Assembly: GCF_000430765.1 (NCBI RefSeq)
Contig: NZ_KE387237.1
Coordinates: 172,459 to 236,458 of the forward strand
Direction of reading: 5' to 3'
Source of the DNA: Peribacillus kribbensis DSM 17871
Lineage (GTDB): Bacteria > Bacillota > Bacilli > Bacillales > DSM-1321
Length of the DNA stretch: 64,000 nucleotides
The translations under genes were made by a program, and so were the position numbers. Shown piece after piece: positions 18,038-26,851 of this stretch; the stretch's first letter is position 1; each line of letters begins with the position of its first letter. The notes below the pieces were generated by a model. The model did no database searches and had not been told where the DNA came from. It worked only from the letters and a program-made list of their open reading frames with translations.

Positions 18038-19795
18038 TTGAGTAATGGAAAAATCATTGTAGTCGGCGGCGGTCTGGCCGGCTTGATGGCAACTATAAAA
18101 ATTGCTGAGCAGGGACATCAGGTGGAACTGTTCTCGGTAGTTCCAGTAAAAAGATCCCACTCTGTTTGTGCCCAGGGCGGCATAAATGGAGCTGTTAATA
18201 CAAAAGGGGAAGGGGACTCCCCATACATCCATTTTGATGACACGATCTATGGCGGGGATTTCCTTGCAAATCAGCCGCCGGTTAAGGCGATGTGTGAAGC
18301 TGCTCCTTCCATCATCCATATGTTTGACCGTATGGGCGTAATGTTCAACCGTACAGCGGAAGGTCTGCTGGATTTCCGCCGCTTCGGAGGAACACAGCAT
18401 CACCGTACAGCGTTTGCCGGTGCTACAACTGGACAGCAGCTTCTGTATGCTTTGGATGAACAGGTCCGCCGTCATGAAGTAGCCGGCCTTGTAACGAAGT
18501 ATGAGGGCTGGGAATTTCTTGGAGCCGTTATTGATGATGAAGGAGTCTGCCGCGGTATTACTGCCCAGAACCTTAAAACGATGGAAATTAAATCCTTCGC
18601 TTCAGATGCGGTGATCATGGCATCCGGTGGACCGGGAATCATCTTTGGGAAATCCACCAACTCCATTATTAACACAGGTTCTGCTGCATCCATCGTCTAT
18701 CAGCAGGGAGCCATCTATGCGAATGGTGAGTTCATCCAGATCCACCCGACAGCACTTCCAGGTGATGACAAGCTCCGACTGATGAGTGAATCTGCACGCG
18801 GTGAAGGCGGCCGTGTATGGACCTATAAAGATGGAAAGCCTTGGTACTTCCTTGAAGAGAAATATCCTGCTTACGGAAACCTTGTTCCGCGTGATATTGC
18901 AACACGTGAGATCTTTGACGTGTGTGTGAATCAAAAGCTTGGAATCAACGGCGAAAACATGGTCTACCTTGATCTTTCCCACAAGGATCCAAAGGAACTG
19001 GATATCAAGCTTGGCGGAATTATCGAAATCTATGAAAAATTCATGGGTGAGGATCCTAGAAAAGTACCAATGAAAATCTTCCCTGCTGTTCACTATTCAA
19101 TGGGCGGCCTTTGGGTAGACTATGACCAAATGACCAATATTCCTGGACTATTTGCTGCCGGTGAGTGTGATTATTCCCAGCACGGTGCAAACAGGCTTGG
19201 GGCAAACTCCCTTCTTTCTGCAATCTATGGCGGAATGGTAGCAGGGCCGAATGCATTGAAATATGTGAATAGCCTGAATAAAAGCTCTGAAGATGTTTCT
19301 TCTTCAGTGTATGACCGCCATGTTAAAGAGGAAGAAGCGAAATGGAACAAAATCATGAGCATGAACGGTACAGAAAATGCTTATGTGATCCACAAAGAGC
19401 TTGGTGAATGGATGACGGATAACGTAACAGTGGTCCGCTATAATGACAAGCTTCTTGAAACAGATGCGAAAATCCAGGAGCTTCTGGAACGCTATAAAAA
19501 TATCAATATCAACGATACGGCTAAATGGAGCAATCAGGGAGCTTCCTTCACACGCCAGCTTCAGAACATGCTGCAGCTTGCACGAGTGATTACCCTTGGT
19601 GCCTATAACCGTAATGAAAGCCGCGGAGCTCACTATAAACCTGATTTCCCGGATCGAAATGATGATGAATTCATGAAAACAACAATGGCCAAATTTACAG
19701 GTGCCGCTTCAGCTCCTGAATTATACTATGAGGATATTGATGTATCCTTGATCAAGCCTCGTAAGCGAGACTATTCTAAGAAAAAGGAGAGTTAA
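18038..19795 (+). CDS. sdhA: Succinate dehydrogenase flavoprotein subunit
   Basis: SdhA of 585 residues; it oxidises succinate to fumarate with covalently bound FAD. The dinucleotide fold IVVGGGLAGLMATIKIAEQG opens the protein, SHSVCAQGGINGAVN holds the FAD-linking region, HPTALPG and the RGEGGRVW segment line the active site, and GLFAAGECD is near residue 375. TTG 18038 is chosen over GTG 18029 because AAGGAG at 18024-18029 is the ribosome site. It is the second gene of sdhCAB. Confidence 0.95.
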   Translation: MSNGKIIVVGGGLAGLMATIKIAEQGHQVELFSVVPVKRSHSVCAQGGINGAVNTKGEGDSPYIHFDDTIYGGDFLANQPPVKAMCEAAPSIIHMFDRMGVMFNRTAEGLLDFRRFGGTQHHRTAFAGATTGQQLLYALDEQVRRHEVAGLVTKYEGWEFLGAVIDDEGVCRGITAQNLKTMEIKSFASDAVIMASGGPGIIFGKSTNSIINTGSAASIVYQQGAIYANGEFIQIHPTALPGDDKLRLMSESARGEGGRVWTYKDGKPWYFLEEKYPAYGNLVPRDIATREIFDVCVNQKLGINGENMVYLDLSHKDPKELDIKLGGIIEIYEKFMGEDPRKVPMKIFPAVHYSMGGLWVDYDQMTNIPGLFAAGECDYSQHGANRLGANSLLSAIYGGMVAGPNALKYVNSLNKSSEDVSSSVYDRHVKEEEAKWNKIMSMNGTENAYVIHKELGEWMTDNVTVVRYNDKLLETDAKIQELLERYKNININDTAKWSNQGASFTRQLQNMLQLARVITLGAYNRNESRGAHYKPDFPDRNDDEFMKTTMAKFTGAASAPELYYEDIDVSLIKPRKRDYSKKKES

Positions 19796-19798
19796 GGA

Positions 19799-20557
19799 AT
19801 GGCTGAGAACAAAAACGTCCGTTTTATCATTACCCGTCAAGATAATCCTGATTCAGCCCCTTATCAGGTAGAATTCGTTCTTCCTTATCGTCCGAACATG
19901 AATGTGATTTCTGCTTTGATGGAAATCCGCAGAAATCCAGTACAGGCCAATGGAGATAAAACAGCCCCAATCACTTGGGATATGAACTGTCTGGAAGAGG
20001 TATGCGGTGCCTGCTCCATGGTAATCAACGGCAAACCGCGCCAGGCATGCACAGCCTTGGTTGATCAGCTTGAACAGCCGATCAGATTGGAACCAATGAG
20101 AACATTCCCGGTTATCCGTGACCTGCAGGTAGACCGCAGCAGAATGTTTGATTCCTTGAAAAAGGTAAAAGCATGGATCCCAATCGATGGGACCTATGAT
20201 CTTGGCCCTGGACCCCGCATGCCAGAGAGAAAGCGCCAATGGGCATATGAATTGTCTAAATGCATGACCTGCGGTGTGTGCCTTGAAGCATGTCCGAACG
20301 TAAACAGCAGCTCTGATTACATCGGCCCTCAGCCGCTTTCTCAGGTAAGATTGTTCAATGCGCATCCAACAGGGGCCATGAATGCTCCTGAGCGCTTAAA
20401 TGCCATCATGGGAGATGGCGGAATCGCGAGCTGCGGTATGTCACAAAACTGTGTACAATCCTGCCCTAAAGGCATTCCATTGACCACTTCCATTGCAGCA
20501 CTTAACAGAGATACCACCATCCAATCCTTCCGTAATTTCTTCGGAAGCGATCGATAA
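19799..20557 (+). CDS. sdhB: Succinate dehydrogenase iron-sulfur subunit
   Basis: SdhB of 252 residues. The 2Fe-2S ligands are in CLEEVCGACSMVINGKPRQAC near residue 62-82; a 4Fe-4S motif CMTCGVCLEACP lies near 155, and the 3Fe-4S and remaining ligands are in CGMSQNCVQSCPKGIPL. It carries electrons from FAD in SdhA to the haems of SdhC. AAAAGGAG precedes ATG 19799, 3 bases after the sdhA stop. Confidence 0.96.
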   Translation: MAENKNVRFIITRQDNPDSAPYQVEFVLPYRPNMNVISALMEIRRNPVQANGDKTAPITWDMNCLEEVCGACSMVINGKPRQACTALVDQLEQPIRLEPMRTFPVIRDLQVDRSRMFDSLKKVKAWIPIDGTYDLGPGPRMPERKRQWAYELSKCMTCGVCLEACPNVNSSSDYIGPQPLSQVRLFNAHPTGAMNAPERLNAIMGDGGIASCGMSQNCVQSCPKGIPLTTSIAALNRDTTIQSFRNFFGSDR

Positions 20558-20561
20558 TAGA

Positions 20562-20606
20562 AAGAAAGGGTTTCGGAATAAACATTCCGGAGCCCTTTCT
20601 TGTTTA
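20562..20606 (+). terminator. Terminator of sdhCAB
   Basis: AAGAAAGGG and CCCTTTCTT outer arms with an inner TTCGGAAT/ATTCCG pairing, then TGTTTACT; the T-run is poor but the stem is long. Confidence 0.75.
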
Positions 20607-20693
20607 CTATATTTTTACAAACTGCCCGACCTGCCCCCAATGAAAAAATATGAGGTTTTTATTTATTACTGAATATAAATTGATTATAATATA

Positions 20694-20711
20694 TGAATGA
20701 GTATTCATTCA
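20694..20711 (+). promoter_or_regulatory. FadR operator at ysmA
   Basis: TGAATGAGTATTCATTCA is a perfect match to the FadR consensus. A TATAAT (20685-20690) ends 3 bases upstream, so the site sits over the likely start point, as at fadR. Only the four central bases differ in part from the fadR site (GTAT versus TGAT). Confidence 0.85.
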
Positions 20712-20728
20712 ACTTTGGAGGAGAAGAG

Positions 20729-21205
20729 ATGAGGAAAAGCTCTTATATTGAAAATATGGATGAATGGAAAAATTCATTCCGGTTTTATCATAAAGTCTCT
20801 GTCCGATTTTCAGAAACGGATATGTTTGGCCATTTAAATAATACGGTACCCTTCACCTATTTTGAAGAAGCAAGGATCGAGTTCCTTAAAGAGAATGGAC
20901 TGATGGATGCGTGGCTTCAGCGGGAAAACGACAGCATTCCCGTCGTGGCAGACCTTCAATGCGATTTTCTCGCCCAGGTCTTTTTCGGGGAAGAGGTCCT
21001 GATTCATGTAAAGGTCCAATCCATTGGGAATTCTTCAGCTGATATTCATTATATGGGGAAAAAAAGAGACGGGAAAATCGTGTTTACCGGAAGGGGGGCA
21101 ATGGTTCAGATCTCTAAGAGTACAGGCAGGCCTGTTCCATGGTCCCTGATAGATAAACAAAAGCTGATTCATGGCCTCGAGAAGGAAAGCATGGCGGGGG
21201 CTTAA
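20729..21205 (+). CDS. ysmA: Acyl-CoA thioesterase of the 4HBT hot-dog family
   Basis: A 158-residue single hot-dog domain protein. VRFSETDMFGHLNNTVPFTY carries the catalytic Asp of the 4-hydroxybenzoyl-CoA thioesterase group; YFEEARIEFLKENG follows as in that group. It should hydrolyse acyl-CoA thioesters; substrate length is not readable. GGAGGAGAAGAG directly before ATG 20729 decides the start; the upstream ATG at 20693 overlaps the FadR operator and is unlikely. Position after sdhB and before gerE matches ysmA. Confidence 0.85.
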   Translation: MRKSSYIENMDEWKNSFRFYHKVSVRFSETDMFGHLNNTVPFTYFEEARIEFLKENGLMDAWLQRENDSIPVVADLQCDFLAQVFFGEEVLIHVKVQSIGNSSADIHYMGKKRDGKIVFTGRGAMVQISKSTGRPVPWSLIDKQKLIHGLEKESMAGA

Positions 21206-21292
21206 GACGCCTGATGAGCAGGCACGGGATAGCTTCATGCCCGGCAGGGAACCGATTTTACTTTTTTTTTCAGTCGTCCTTTAAGATGAGTC

Positions 21293-21320
21293 ACTTCCTT
21301 TGCAGGAGTAACATAAGATA
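21293..21320 (+). promoter_or_regulatory. SigK-type promoter of gerE
   Basis: AC at 21293-21294, 17 bases, then CATAAGATA at 21312-21320, which fits the SigK consensus AC-N16/17-CATANNNTA. It lies 64 bases before the gerE start. gerE is transcribed by SigK in B. subtilis. Confidence 0.7.
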
Positions 21321-21383
21321 TGTTGACTAAATATACACCCATTCCTAGGTGAAAGCTGGTAAAGGCAAGGAGGGTTACCATAC

Positions 21384-21608
21384 TTGAAGGAGAACGAATA
21401 TACTCATAAGCCATTGCTCACCAAAAGAGAAAGAGAAGTATTCGAGTTATTAGTACAGGATAAGACTACAAAAGAAATAGCAGGCGAACTATTTATCAGT
21501 GAGAAGACAGTCCGAAATCATATTTCCAACGCTATGCAGAAGCTTGGGGTTAAGGGCCGTTCTCAAGCCGTAGTTGAGCTCTTGCGTATGGGAGAATTGA
21601 AGCTTTAA
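21384..21608 (+). CDS. gerE: Late spore-coat regulator GerE
   Basis: A 74-residue stand-alone LuxR-type DNA-binding domain: [20 protein letters not shown], then [20 protein letters not shown] with the recognition helix. GerE works in the mother cell with SigK to turn coat genes on or off late in sporulation. TTG start after AAGGAGGG. Length matches the B. subtilis protein. Confidence 0.96.
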   Translation: MKENEYTHKPLLTKREREVFELLVQDKTTKEIAGELFISEKTVRNHISNAMQKLGVKGRSQAVVELLRMGELKL

Positions 21609-21671
21609 CCGTTACCCATTACTATATTGCCTCTCACAAGCTTGTCACTGGCCTCCATAAATTTGATCAGG

Positions 21672-21746
21672 CAGCAGGAATAGCAAAGCGATGAAGAAGG
21701 AACCACGGATCCTGTTTCATTCGCATGCTATCCTGCTGTTTTTTTA
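21672..21746 (+). terminator. Large terminator after gerE
   Basis: CAGCAGGA (21672-21679) pairs with TCCTGCTG (21731-21738), with further inner pairing of TAGC with GCTA and ATGAA with TTCAT, then TTTTTTTT. Confidence 0.8.
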
Positions 21747-21812
21747 TTTGGAGAGCTTTGCCTTAAAAAGATAAAGACCTTGAAATTTAAGGTTATTTAA
21801 TAGACAATAATG

Positions 21813-21831
21813 ATAAAGTATATTACTTTTA
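21813..21831 (+). promoter_or_regulatory. Palindrome upstream of the MarR gene
   Basis: AAAGTA TAT TACTTT (21815-21829) is a perfect inverted repeat 30 bases before the MarR-family gene. MarR proteins usually bind such short palindromes at their own promoters. Confidence 0.5.
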
Positions 21832-21859
21832 TGCTGTAAACTGGGAGCTGTCCATAATT

Positions 21860-22306
21860 ATGAAATTAGAAGAAATGCATGCTTCATCGATCGCTCAAAT
21901 AGAAAAGGATTTACGATATGTCGCTGCCATCATAAAGCAGAAGGGCAGAGATATATTAACGAATTATCCGATTACGCTTCCTCAATTCTATGCCTTGCAA
22001 TGGCTGCTTGAGGAAGGGGATATGACGATTGGCGAGCTGTCCAATAAATTATTTCTAGCCTTCAGCACCACTACGGATCTTGTGGACAGGATGGAGAAAA
22101 ATCAACTCGTTCTCCGTGTAAAAGATACCAATGACCGGAGAGTTGTAAGGATTCATCTGCTTCCGGAAGGAAAGCAAATCATTGACGAAGTGATTGTAAA
22201 ACGTCAGGATTATTTAAAGAATGTTTTAGAACGGTTCACTGCTGAGGAAGTGGATCATTTAAAATATAGCTTAGGAAAATTACATCAAGAAATGAAAGAC
22301 GAATGA
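21860..22306 (+). CDS. ysmB: MarR-family transcriptional regulator (YsmB-like)
   Basis: A 148-residue MarR-type protein. The winged helix-turn-helix runs about residues 55-100: [20 protein letters not shown], then [20 protein letters not shown] with the wing. Its ligand and targets are unknown. It is followed after 10 bases by racE, so the two may share a transcript. No strong ribosome site is visible before ATG 21860. Confidence 0.85.
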   Translation: MKLEEMHASSIAQIEKDLRYVAAIIKQKGRDILTNYPITLPQFYALQWLLEEGDMTIGELSNKLFLAFSTTTDLVDRMEKNQLVLRVKDTNDRRVVRIHLLPEGKQIIDEVIVKRQDYLKNVLERFTAEEVDHLKYSLGKLHQEMKDE

Positions 22307-22316
22307 GGCGAGTTTT

Positions 22317-23114
22317 TTGAAAGAAGCAATTGGCATTATAGATTCAGGAGTGGGGGGACTTACGGTTGCAAAAGAAGTCATCAGGCAGCTGCCCCATGAA
22401 AATATTATCTATTTAGGGGATACGGCCAGATGTCCATACGGGCCGCGCCCTCTCGAAGAAGTCAAAAAGTTTACCTGGCAGATGACCAGGTTTCTGTTGA
22501 AGCGGAACATTAAAATGCTGATCATAGCCTGTAATACCGCTACAGCTGCTGTGCTCGATGAGATCCGGAATGAACTGGATATACCGGTTTTGGGAGTCAT
22601 CTATCCAGGGGCCCGGGCTGCCTTGAAGCTGACCCGCAGCCTGCATGTCGGTGTACTCGGCACAGAAGGGACCATTAAAAGCGGTGCTTATGAAACAGCT
22701 CTTAAGAATATTAATCCTCTGACAAGAGTGGAAAGCCTTGCATGCCCGAAATTTGTATCCATTGTGGAAAGCGGGGAGTTTAAGAGTCCGATTGCTAAAA
22801 AAGTGGTAGCGGAAACCTTGAAGGCCCTGAAAGGAAAAAAACTGGATACCCTTATTCTCGGGTGCACCCATTACCCTCTTTTAGGCGGCATTATCAGCAA
22901 CTATATGGGAAAAGACATTGAAGTGATTTCTTCTGGGGAAGAGACCGCCAGCGAAGCAAGCGTTATTCTCCACTTTAACAAACAAATGAATGAAAGCCAG
23001 GGAGAACCCGTATATAAATTTTACACAACAGGCTCAAAGGCTATTTTTCAAAAAATTGCTTCCGAATGGCTTGAAAGAAAAATAGACGATGTAGAAACTG
23101 TAAAAATAGATTGA
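22317..23114 (+). CDS. racE: Glutamate racemase
   Basis: A 265-residue glutamate racemase that makes D-glutamate for peptidoglycan. The two catalytic cysteines lie in [13 protein letters not shown] near residue 71 and [11 protein letters not shown] near 182; [17 protein letters not shown] opens the protein. TTG start after GAGGCGAG. Also named murI. Order before gerM matches B. subtilis. Confidence 0.95.
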   Translation: MKEAIGIIDSGVGGLTVAKEVIRQLPHENIIYLGDTARCPYGPRPLEEVKKFTWQMTRFLLKRNIKMLIIACNTATAAVLDEIRNELDIPVLGVIYPGARAALKLTRSLHVGVLGTEGTIKSGAYETALKNINPLTRVESLACPKFVSIVESGEFKSPIAKKVVAETLKALKGKKLDTLILGCTHYPLLGGIISNYMGKDIEVISSGEETASEASVILHFNKQMNESQGEPVYKFYTTGSKAIFQKIASEWLERKIDDVETVKID

Positions 23115-23260
23115 TGAGAGAAAACGGCAGGACTTTGGATGAATATCCAGGACTTGCTGTTTTTTTATGGAGAGATGAACAGAATTAAAGCCGTTTTTGT
23201 CTAATATGGTGCCAGTGATTGAATAAGCAGTCTGTTTGTCCAAAAGTTTTTCTGGGGCGG

Positions 23261-23290
23261 TCTATTTTTTTCTGAAGGCTCGTATAGATA
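23261..23290 (+). promoter_or_regulatory. Candidate SigE-type promoter of gerM
   Basis: TCTATTT (23261-23267), 13 bases and CGTATAGATA (23281) resemble a SigE -35/-10 pair, but the -10 is a poor match. gerM is a SigE gene in B. subtilis. Confidence 0.3.
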
Positions 23291-23320
23291 GTAGTACAAA
23301 CTGTCACTGGAGGGATTCGA

Positions 23321-24382
23321 ATGTCTAAAGGTACAAAAACAGCCATTGTTTATACCGTGCTGGCATCCTCAGTCATGTTATCCGGATGCAGCCTGTTTGG
23401 CGGGGGAGAAAAAGAGATCGACCCGCCAAAGGATGTATCTTATTTAAAGGATGCATCTGAGCTGAAAGATAAAACAGTAACGAAAACCAAAGAAACGGCA
23501 AAAGCTAAGGCGGAAGTCAAAACGGAACTCTATCTGATTGACAAGAACGGGTACGTGGTCCCGCAGACCCTCAATCTTCCTGCATCCGAGGGGGTAGCCA
23601 AACAGGCTCTTGAATATCTGGTAGCTGCAGGGCCGGTGGAGGAGCTCCTTCCAAATGGATTTAAAGCCGTGCTTCCGGCAGATACAAAGGTGGACCTCGA
23701 TGTTAATAAGAATGGTGTCGCCACCGCTGATTTCTCAAAGGAGTTTAAAAACTACAAAAAGGAGGATGAACTGAAAATCCTCCAGGCCGTGACATGGACG
23801 CTGACTCAGTTTGACTCCATCAAAAAGGTGAATATCAGAATGGAAGGCAGGGAGCTGACCCGCATGCCTGTCAATAATACCCCGGTTTCCAAAGGATTGA
23901 CGAGGTCTATTGGCATCAATGCTGATACCTCAGGCATTACCGATATTTCCAATACAAGGCCAGTGACCGTATATTATATGGGAGGCAAGGAAGGCAGCTA
24001 TTATTATGTGCCGGTCACCCGGCGTGTCAGCGATCAAGATAATGACCTTGTGACTGCTGCCTTAAACGAGCTGGTTAAGGGTCCTGCATACAGCTCAGGA
24101 TTATTATCAGACTTTGTCCCGGAAGTGGCCCTTCTTGATCCGCCAAAAAATAAGGATGGCAGGGTTACGCTTAATTTCAATAAATCCGTCCTGAATTCCA
24201 CCAAAAATAATCAAGTCTCCAGCTATCTTCTCAATTCATTGGTGCTGTCTTTAACAGAGCAGAAGGGAATCGAAAGCGTAGAGGTCCTGGTGGATGGGAA
24301 GCCTAAGATCACCACCGAAAATGGAAAAGCTGTTACAGAACCAGTGACAAGACCGGAAAAAGTCAATACAGGAAGTTTTTAA
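23321..24382 (+). CDS. gerM: Spore lipoprotein GerM
   Basis: A 353-residue lipoprotein: hydrophobic signal VYTVLASSVML and lipobox LSGC with Cys23. Two GerMN domains follow (about residues 70-185 and 210-330), each with a similar pattern of LV..GP....LL....V. It is needed in B. subtilis for proper septal peptidoglycan remodelling during engulfment and for germination. ATG 23321 follows GGAGGG. Confidence 0.92.
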   Translation: MSKGTKTAIVYTVLASSVMLSGCSLFGGGEKEIDPPKDVSYLKDASELKDKTVTKTKETAKAKAEVKTELYLIDKNGYVVPQTLNLPASEGVAKQALEYLVAAGPVEELLPNGFKAVLPADTKVDLDVNKNGVATADFSKEFKNYKKEDELKILQAVTWTLTQFDSIKKVNIRMEGRELTRMPVNNTPVSKGLTRSIGINADTSGITDISNTRPVTVYYMGGKEGSYYYVPVTRRVSDQDNDLVTAALNELVKGPAYSSGLLSDFVPEVALLDPPKNKDGRVTLNFNKSVLNSTKNNQVSSYLLNSLVLSLTEQKGIESVEVLVDGKPKITTENGKAVTEPVTRPEKVNTGSF

Positions 24383-24492
24383 TGGGCGGTTTTTGATATA
24401 CTATAGCTATAAGGGCGTGAGGCGGGAGATTCCGCCTCTTATTTTGTTATAGCCTAAAATAACTAAGAAAATGACCTAAAGGAGATCCTGCT

Positions 24493-25236
24493 TTGAGAAA
24501 TGACGGAAGAAAATATAATGAATTAAGAAGTGTACATATCGAAAAAGATTATCTTATGCACCCGGAAGGCTCTGTCCTGATATCTACGGGAAATACTAAG
24601 GTAATCTGCACAGCCAGTATAGAAGAGCGCATCCCTCCGTTTTTGCGAGGTCAGGGAAAGGGCTGGATCAATGCGGAATATTCTATGCTGCCGCGTGCCA
24701 CACAGCAGCGGACCATAAGAGAATCTTCCAGAGGCAAGGTTACAGGAAGAACTATGGAAATTCAAAGGCTGATCGGCAGGGCGCTGCGGGCTGTCGTAAA
24801 TTTAGAAGCTTTGGGAGAGAGGACCATCTGGATTGACTGTGATGTTATCCAGGCGGATGGCGGGACCAGAACGGCTTCTATTACAGGTGCATTCACTGCG
24901 CTCTGTCTTGCTGTTCATAAGCTTTATGCGGAGAAAAAGCTGTCTGTGTTTCCGATTAAAGATTTCCTTGCCGCTACAAGTGCGGGAATTATCGAAGGAA
25001 ATCAAATTGTGTTAGACTTGAATTATCAGGAAGATTCTAATGCGCTCGTCGATATGAATATTGTGATGACAGGAAACGGGGAATTTGTCGAGCTCCAGGG
25101 AACAGGGGAAGAAGCTGTTTTTACTTATGACCAGCTCCAGGAAATCCTTGGGAGCGCCCGTAATGGCATCGATGAGTTAATATCGCTTCAAAAAGAAGTA
25201 TTGGGAGAGGCAGCAGAACTTATCAGCAAGGAGTGA
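24493..25236 (+). CDS. rph: Ribonuclease PH
   Basis: RNase PH of 247 residues; a phosphate-dependent 3'-5' exoribonuclease that trims tRNA 3' ends. [20 protein letters not shown] opens it, [19 protein letters not shown] and [19 protein letters not shown] hold the phosphate and metal site residues. TTG start at 24493 after AAAGGAGAT. Leads an overlapping rph-rdgB-ysnB unit. Confidence 0.96.
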   Translation: MRNDGRKYNELRSVHIEKDYLMHPEGSVLISTGNTKVICTASIEERIPPFLRGQGKGWINAEYSMLPRATQQRTIRESSRGKVTGRTMEIQRLIGRALRAVVNLEALGERTIWIDCDVIQADGGTRTASITGAFTALCLAVHKLYAEKKLSVFPIKDFLAATSAGIIEGNQIVLDLNYQEDSNALVDMNIVMTGNGEFVELQGTGEEAVFTYDQLQEILGSARNGIDELISLQKEVLGEAAELISKE

Positions 25237-25241
25237 AAAAG

Positions 25242-25850
25242 GTGAAGAGTGTTCTCATTGCAACAAAAAATAAAGGAAAGGCAGCCGAATTTGCCAGCCT
25301 CTTTGAATCAAGGGGCTATAAGGTGCTGACCCTTCTTGATATCCCGGATTCTCCTGACGTGGAGGAGACCGGGACCACATTTGAAGAGAATGCTGTAATC
25401 AAAGCGGAGGCCATCGCGGCTATTGCCGGCCACTTTGTGGTAGCGGATGATTCTGGCCTGGCTGTCGATGCTTTAGACGGAAGACCAGGCGTATATTCAG
25501 CCAGATACGCCGGCGAACAGAAGGATGATCAAGCCAATCTTGAAAAGGTGCTTGGCGAATTGAAGGGGATAGAAGCGGAAAAAAGGACGGCAAGATTTTA
25601 TTGTGCCTTGGCACTTGCTGTTCCTTCAAAGGAAACCCTGACCGTTTCAGGCACGGTGGAAGGATCCATTACTGAAGCTCCAAGAGGGGAAAATGGATTT
25701 GGCTATGATCCCATCTTTGAAGTAAATGGGCTTGGCAAAACGATGGCTGAGCTTAAGTCCCATGAAAAAAATCAAATTAGCCACCGTGCGAATGCTTTGA
25801 GCAAGCTTGCAAGTCTGCTGGATCAATTCTTGGAGAGGGAAGCAGAATGA
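25242..25850 (+). CDS. rdgB: XTP/dITP pyrophosphatase
   Basis: A Ham1-family pyrophosphatase of 202 residues that removes non-canonical purine nucleotides (XTP, dITP, ITP). LIATKNKGKAAEF binds the nucleotide; VVADDSGLAVDALDGRPGVY and FGYDPIF complete the active site. GTG 25242 is preferred because AAGGAG at 25228-25233 stands 8 bases away; GTG 25233 overlaps that site. The B. subtilis equivalent is YsnA. Confidence 0.92.
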   Translation: MKSVLIATKNKGKAAEFASLFESRGYKVLTLLDIPDSPDVEETGTTFEENAVIKAEAIAAIAGHFVVADDSGLAVDALDGRPGVYSARYAGEQKDDQANLEKVLGELKGIEAEKRTARFYCALALAVPSKETLTVSGTVEGSITEAPRGENGFGYDPIFEVNGLGKTMAELKSHEKNQISHRANALSKLASLLDQFLEREAE

Positions 25851-26356
25851 AGGCACTGATTATGAGTGACAGCCATGGCCTGGAAGATGAGGTCATCCTG
25901 CTCAAAGAGCGTCATCAGGATGCAGATCTATTCATCCACTGCGGAGATTCCGAGCTGGACTTTGGGCATGAGGCGCTGAAATCCTTGGAATATGTAAAAG
26001 GCAACTGCGACTTCGATTCAAGGTTTCCAGAAGTGATCAGCCATAAATTTGGCGATTATCAATTTCTCATTACGCATGGCCATCTTTTCAATGTGAAAAT
26101 GACTTTGATGAACCTGCAGTATAAGGCGGAGGAAGAGGAAGCAGACATCATCTGCTTCGGGCATTCCCATATTGCCGGCTCTGAGCTCATAGACGGAAGG
26201 CTCTTCATCAATCCCGGCAGCATAAGGCTCCCGAAAGGCATCCGTGAAAAAACCTATGTACTGCTTGAGGCTGAAAACCGGGATGTGTCCGTATCCTTTT
26301 ATACCTTGGAAGGAAAACCACTAGAAACCCTAAGTCAAACTTATCATTTAGGCTGA
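25847..26356 (+). CDS. ysnB: Metallophosphoesterase YsnB
   Basis: A YfcE/MJ0936-type phosphodiesterase of 169 residues. The metal ligands stand in MSDSHG, FIHCGDSEL, KGNCD, LITHGHLF and CFGHSHIAG in the usual order. The natural substrate is not known. ATG 25847 overlaps the rdgB stop by 3 bases, so the pair is translationally coupled. Confidence 0.9.
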   Translation: MKALIMSDSHGLEDEVILLKERHQDADLFIHCGDSELDFGHEALKSLEYVKGNCDFDSRFPEVISHKFGDYQFLITHGHLFNVKMTLMNLQYKAEEEEADIICFGHSHIAGSELIDGRLFINPGSIRLPKGIREKTYVLLEAENRDVSVSFYTLEGKPLETLSQTYHLG

Positions 26357-26369
26357 AGTTGTGTATAAT

Positions 26370-26425
26370 AAATCAGGGAGAAGCAGGAAGAAACAAACGG
26401 CTCAACATTTCTCCCTGATTTTTTT
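26370..26425 (+). terminator. Terminator of rph-rdgB-ysnB
   Basis: AAATCAGGGAGAA and TTCTCCCTGATTT pair perfectly across a 26-base loop and are followed by Ts. Confidence 0.9.
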
Positions 26426-26436
26426 GAAAAATAGTG

Positions 26437-26465
26437 TTGACTTTTGATTGCTATGCCACTATAAT
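26437..26465 (+). promoter_or_regulatory. SigA promoter of the first tRNA-Arg
   Basis: TTGACT (26437-26442), exactly 17 bases, TATAAT (26460-26465), 34 bases before the tRNA. Confidence 0.85.
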
Positions 26466-26498
26466 AAAAAATGTCGTCAGGGAAACACTTTAAAACAT

Positions 26499-26572
<74 letters not shown>

Positions 26573-26604
26573 CTAACTAATCGGGTGCTAAAGCCCGTCA
26601 AATC

Positions 26605-26701
26605 AACCTCTTATATCGTTTGGCCAAACGTTCAGAAACGGTCTTGTAAGAAATTACAACGGATCTTGACTTACTAACCAACCGATATGGGAGGTTTTTT
26701 T
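26605..26701 (+). terminator. Nested-hairpin terminator after the first tRNA-Arg
   Basis: AACCTCTTATATCG (26605-26618) pairs with CGATATGGGAGGTT (26683-26696) with G-U pairs, then a T-run. The loop holds a perfect palindrome CGTTTGGCCAAACG (26617-26630, sharing two bases with the outer arm) and GTAAgaaaTTAC. The multi-branched fold is larger than a usual intrinsic terminator. Confidence 0.6.
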
Positions 26702-26787
26702 GTATGGCCAATATTGGATGTGAATATTAATGCGGGAAGGTTATGGAGGAGCTGCCAATTCTAATTTAACCTCATTTAAAAGATTAT

Positions 26788-26825
26788 TATAGGACTTATA
26801 TAAAAAGACAAAGTATTTTTAAACA
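26788..26825 (-). terminator. Terminator of the small minus-strand gene
   Basis: Perfect inverted repeat GACAAAGTATTTTT / AAAAATACTTTGTC; on the minus strand it is followed by TTTTTATATAAG. Confidence 0.85.
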
Positions 26826-26851
26826 AAAATACTTTGTCCGGTAATTATTTA

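Noticed and set aside
18029-18040. GTG 18029 as the sdhA start
   Set aside because: It overlaps the AAGGAG ribosome site; TTG 18038 is correctly spaced.
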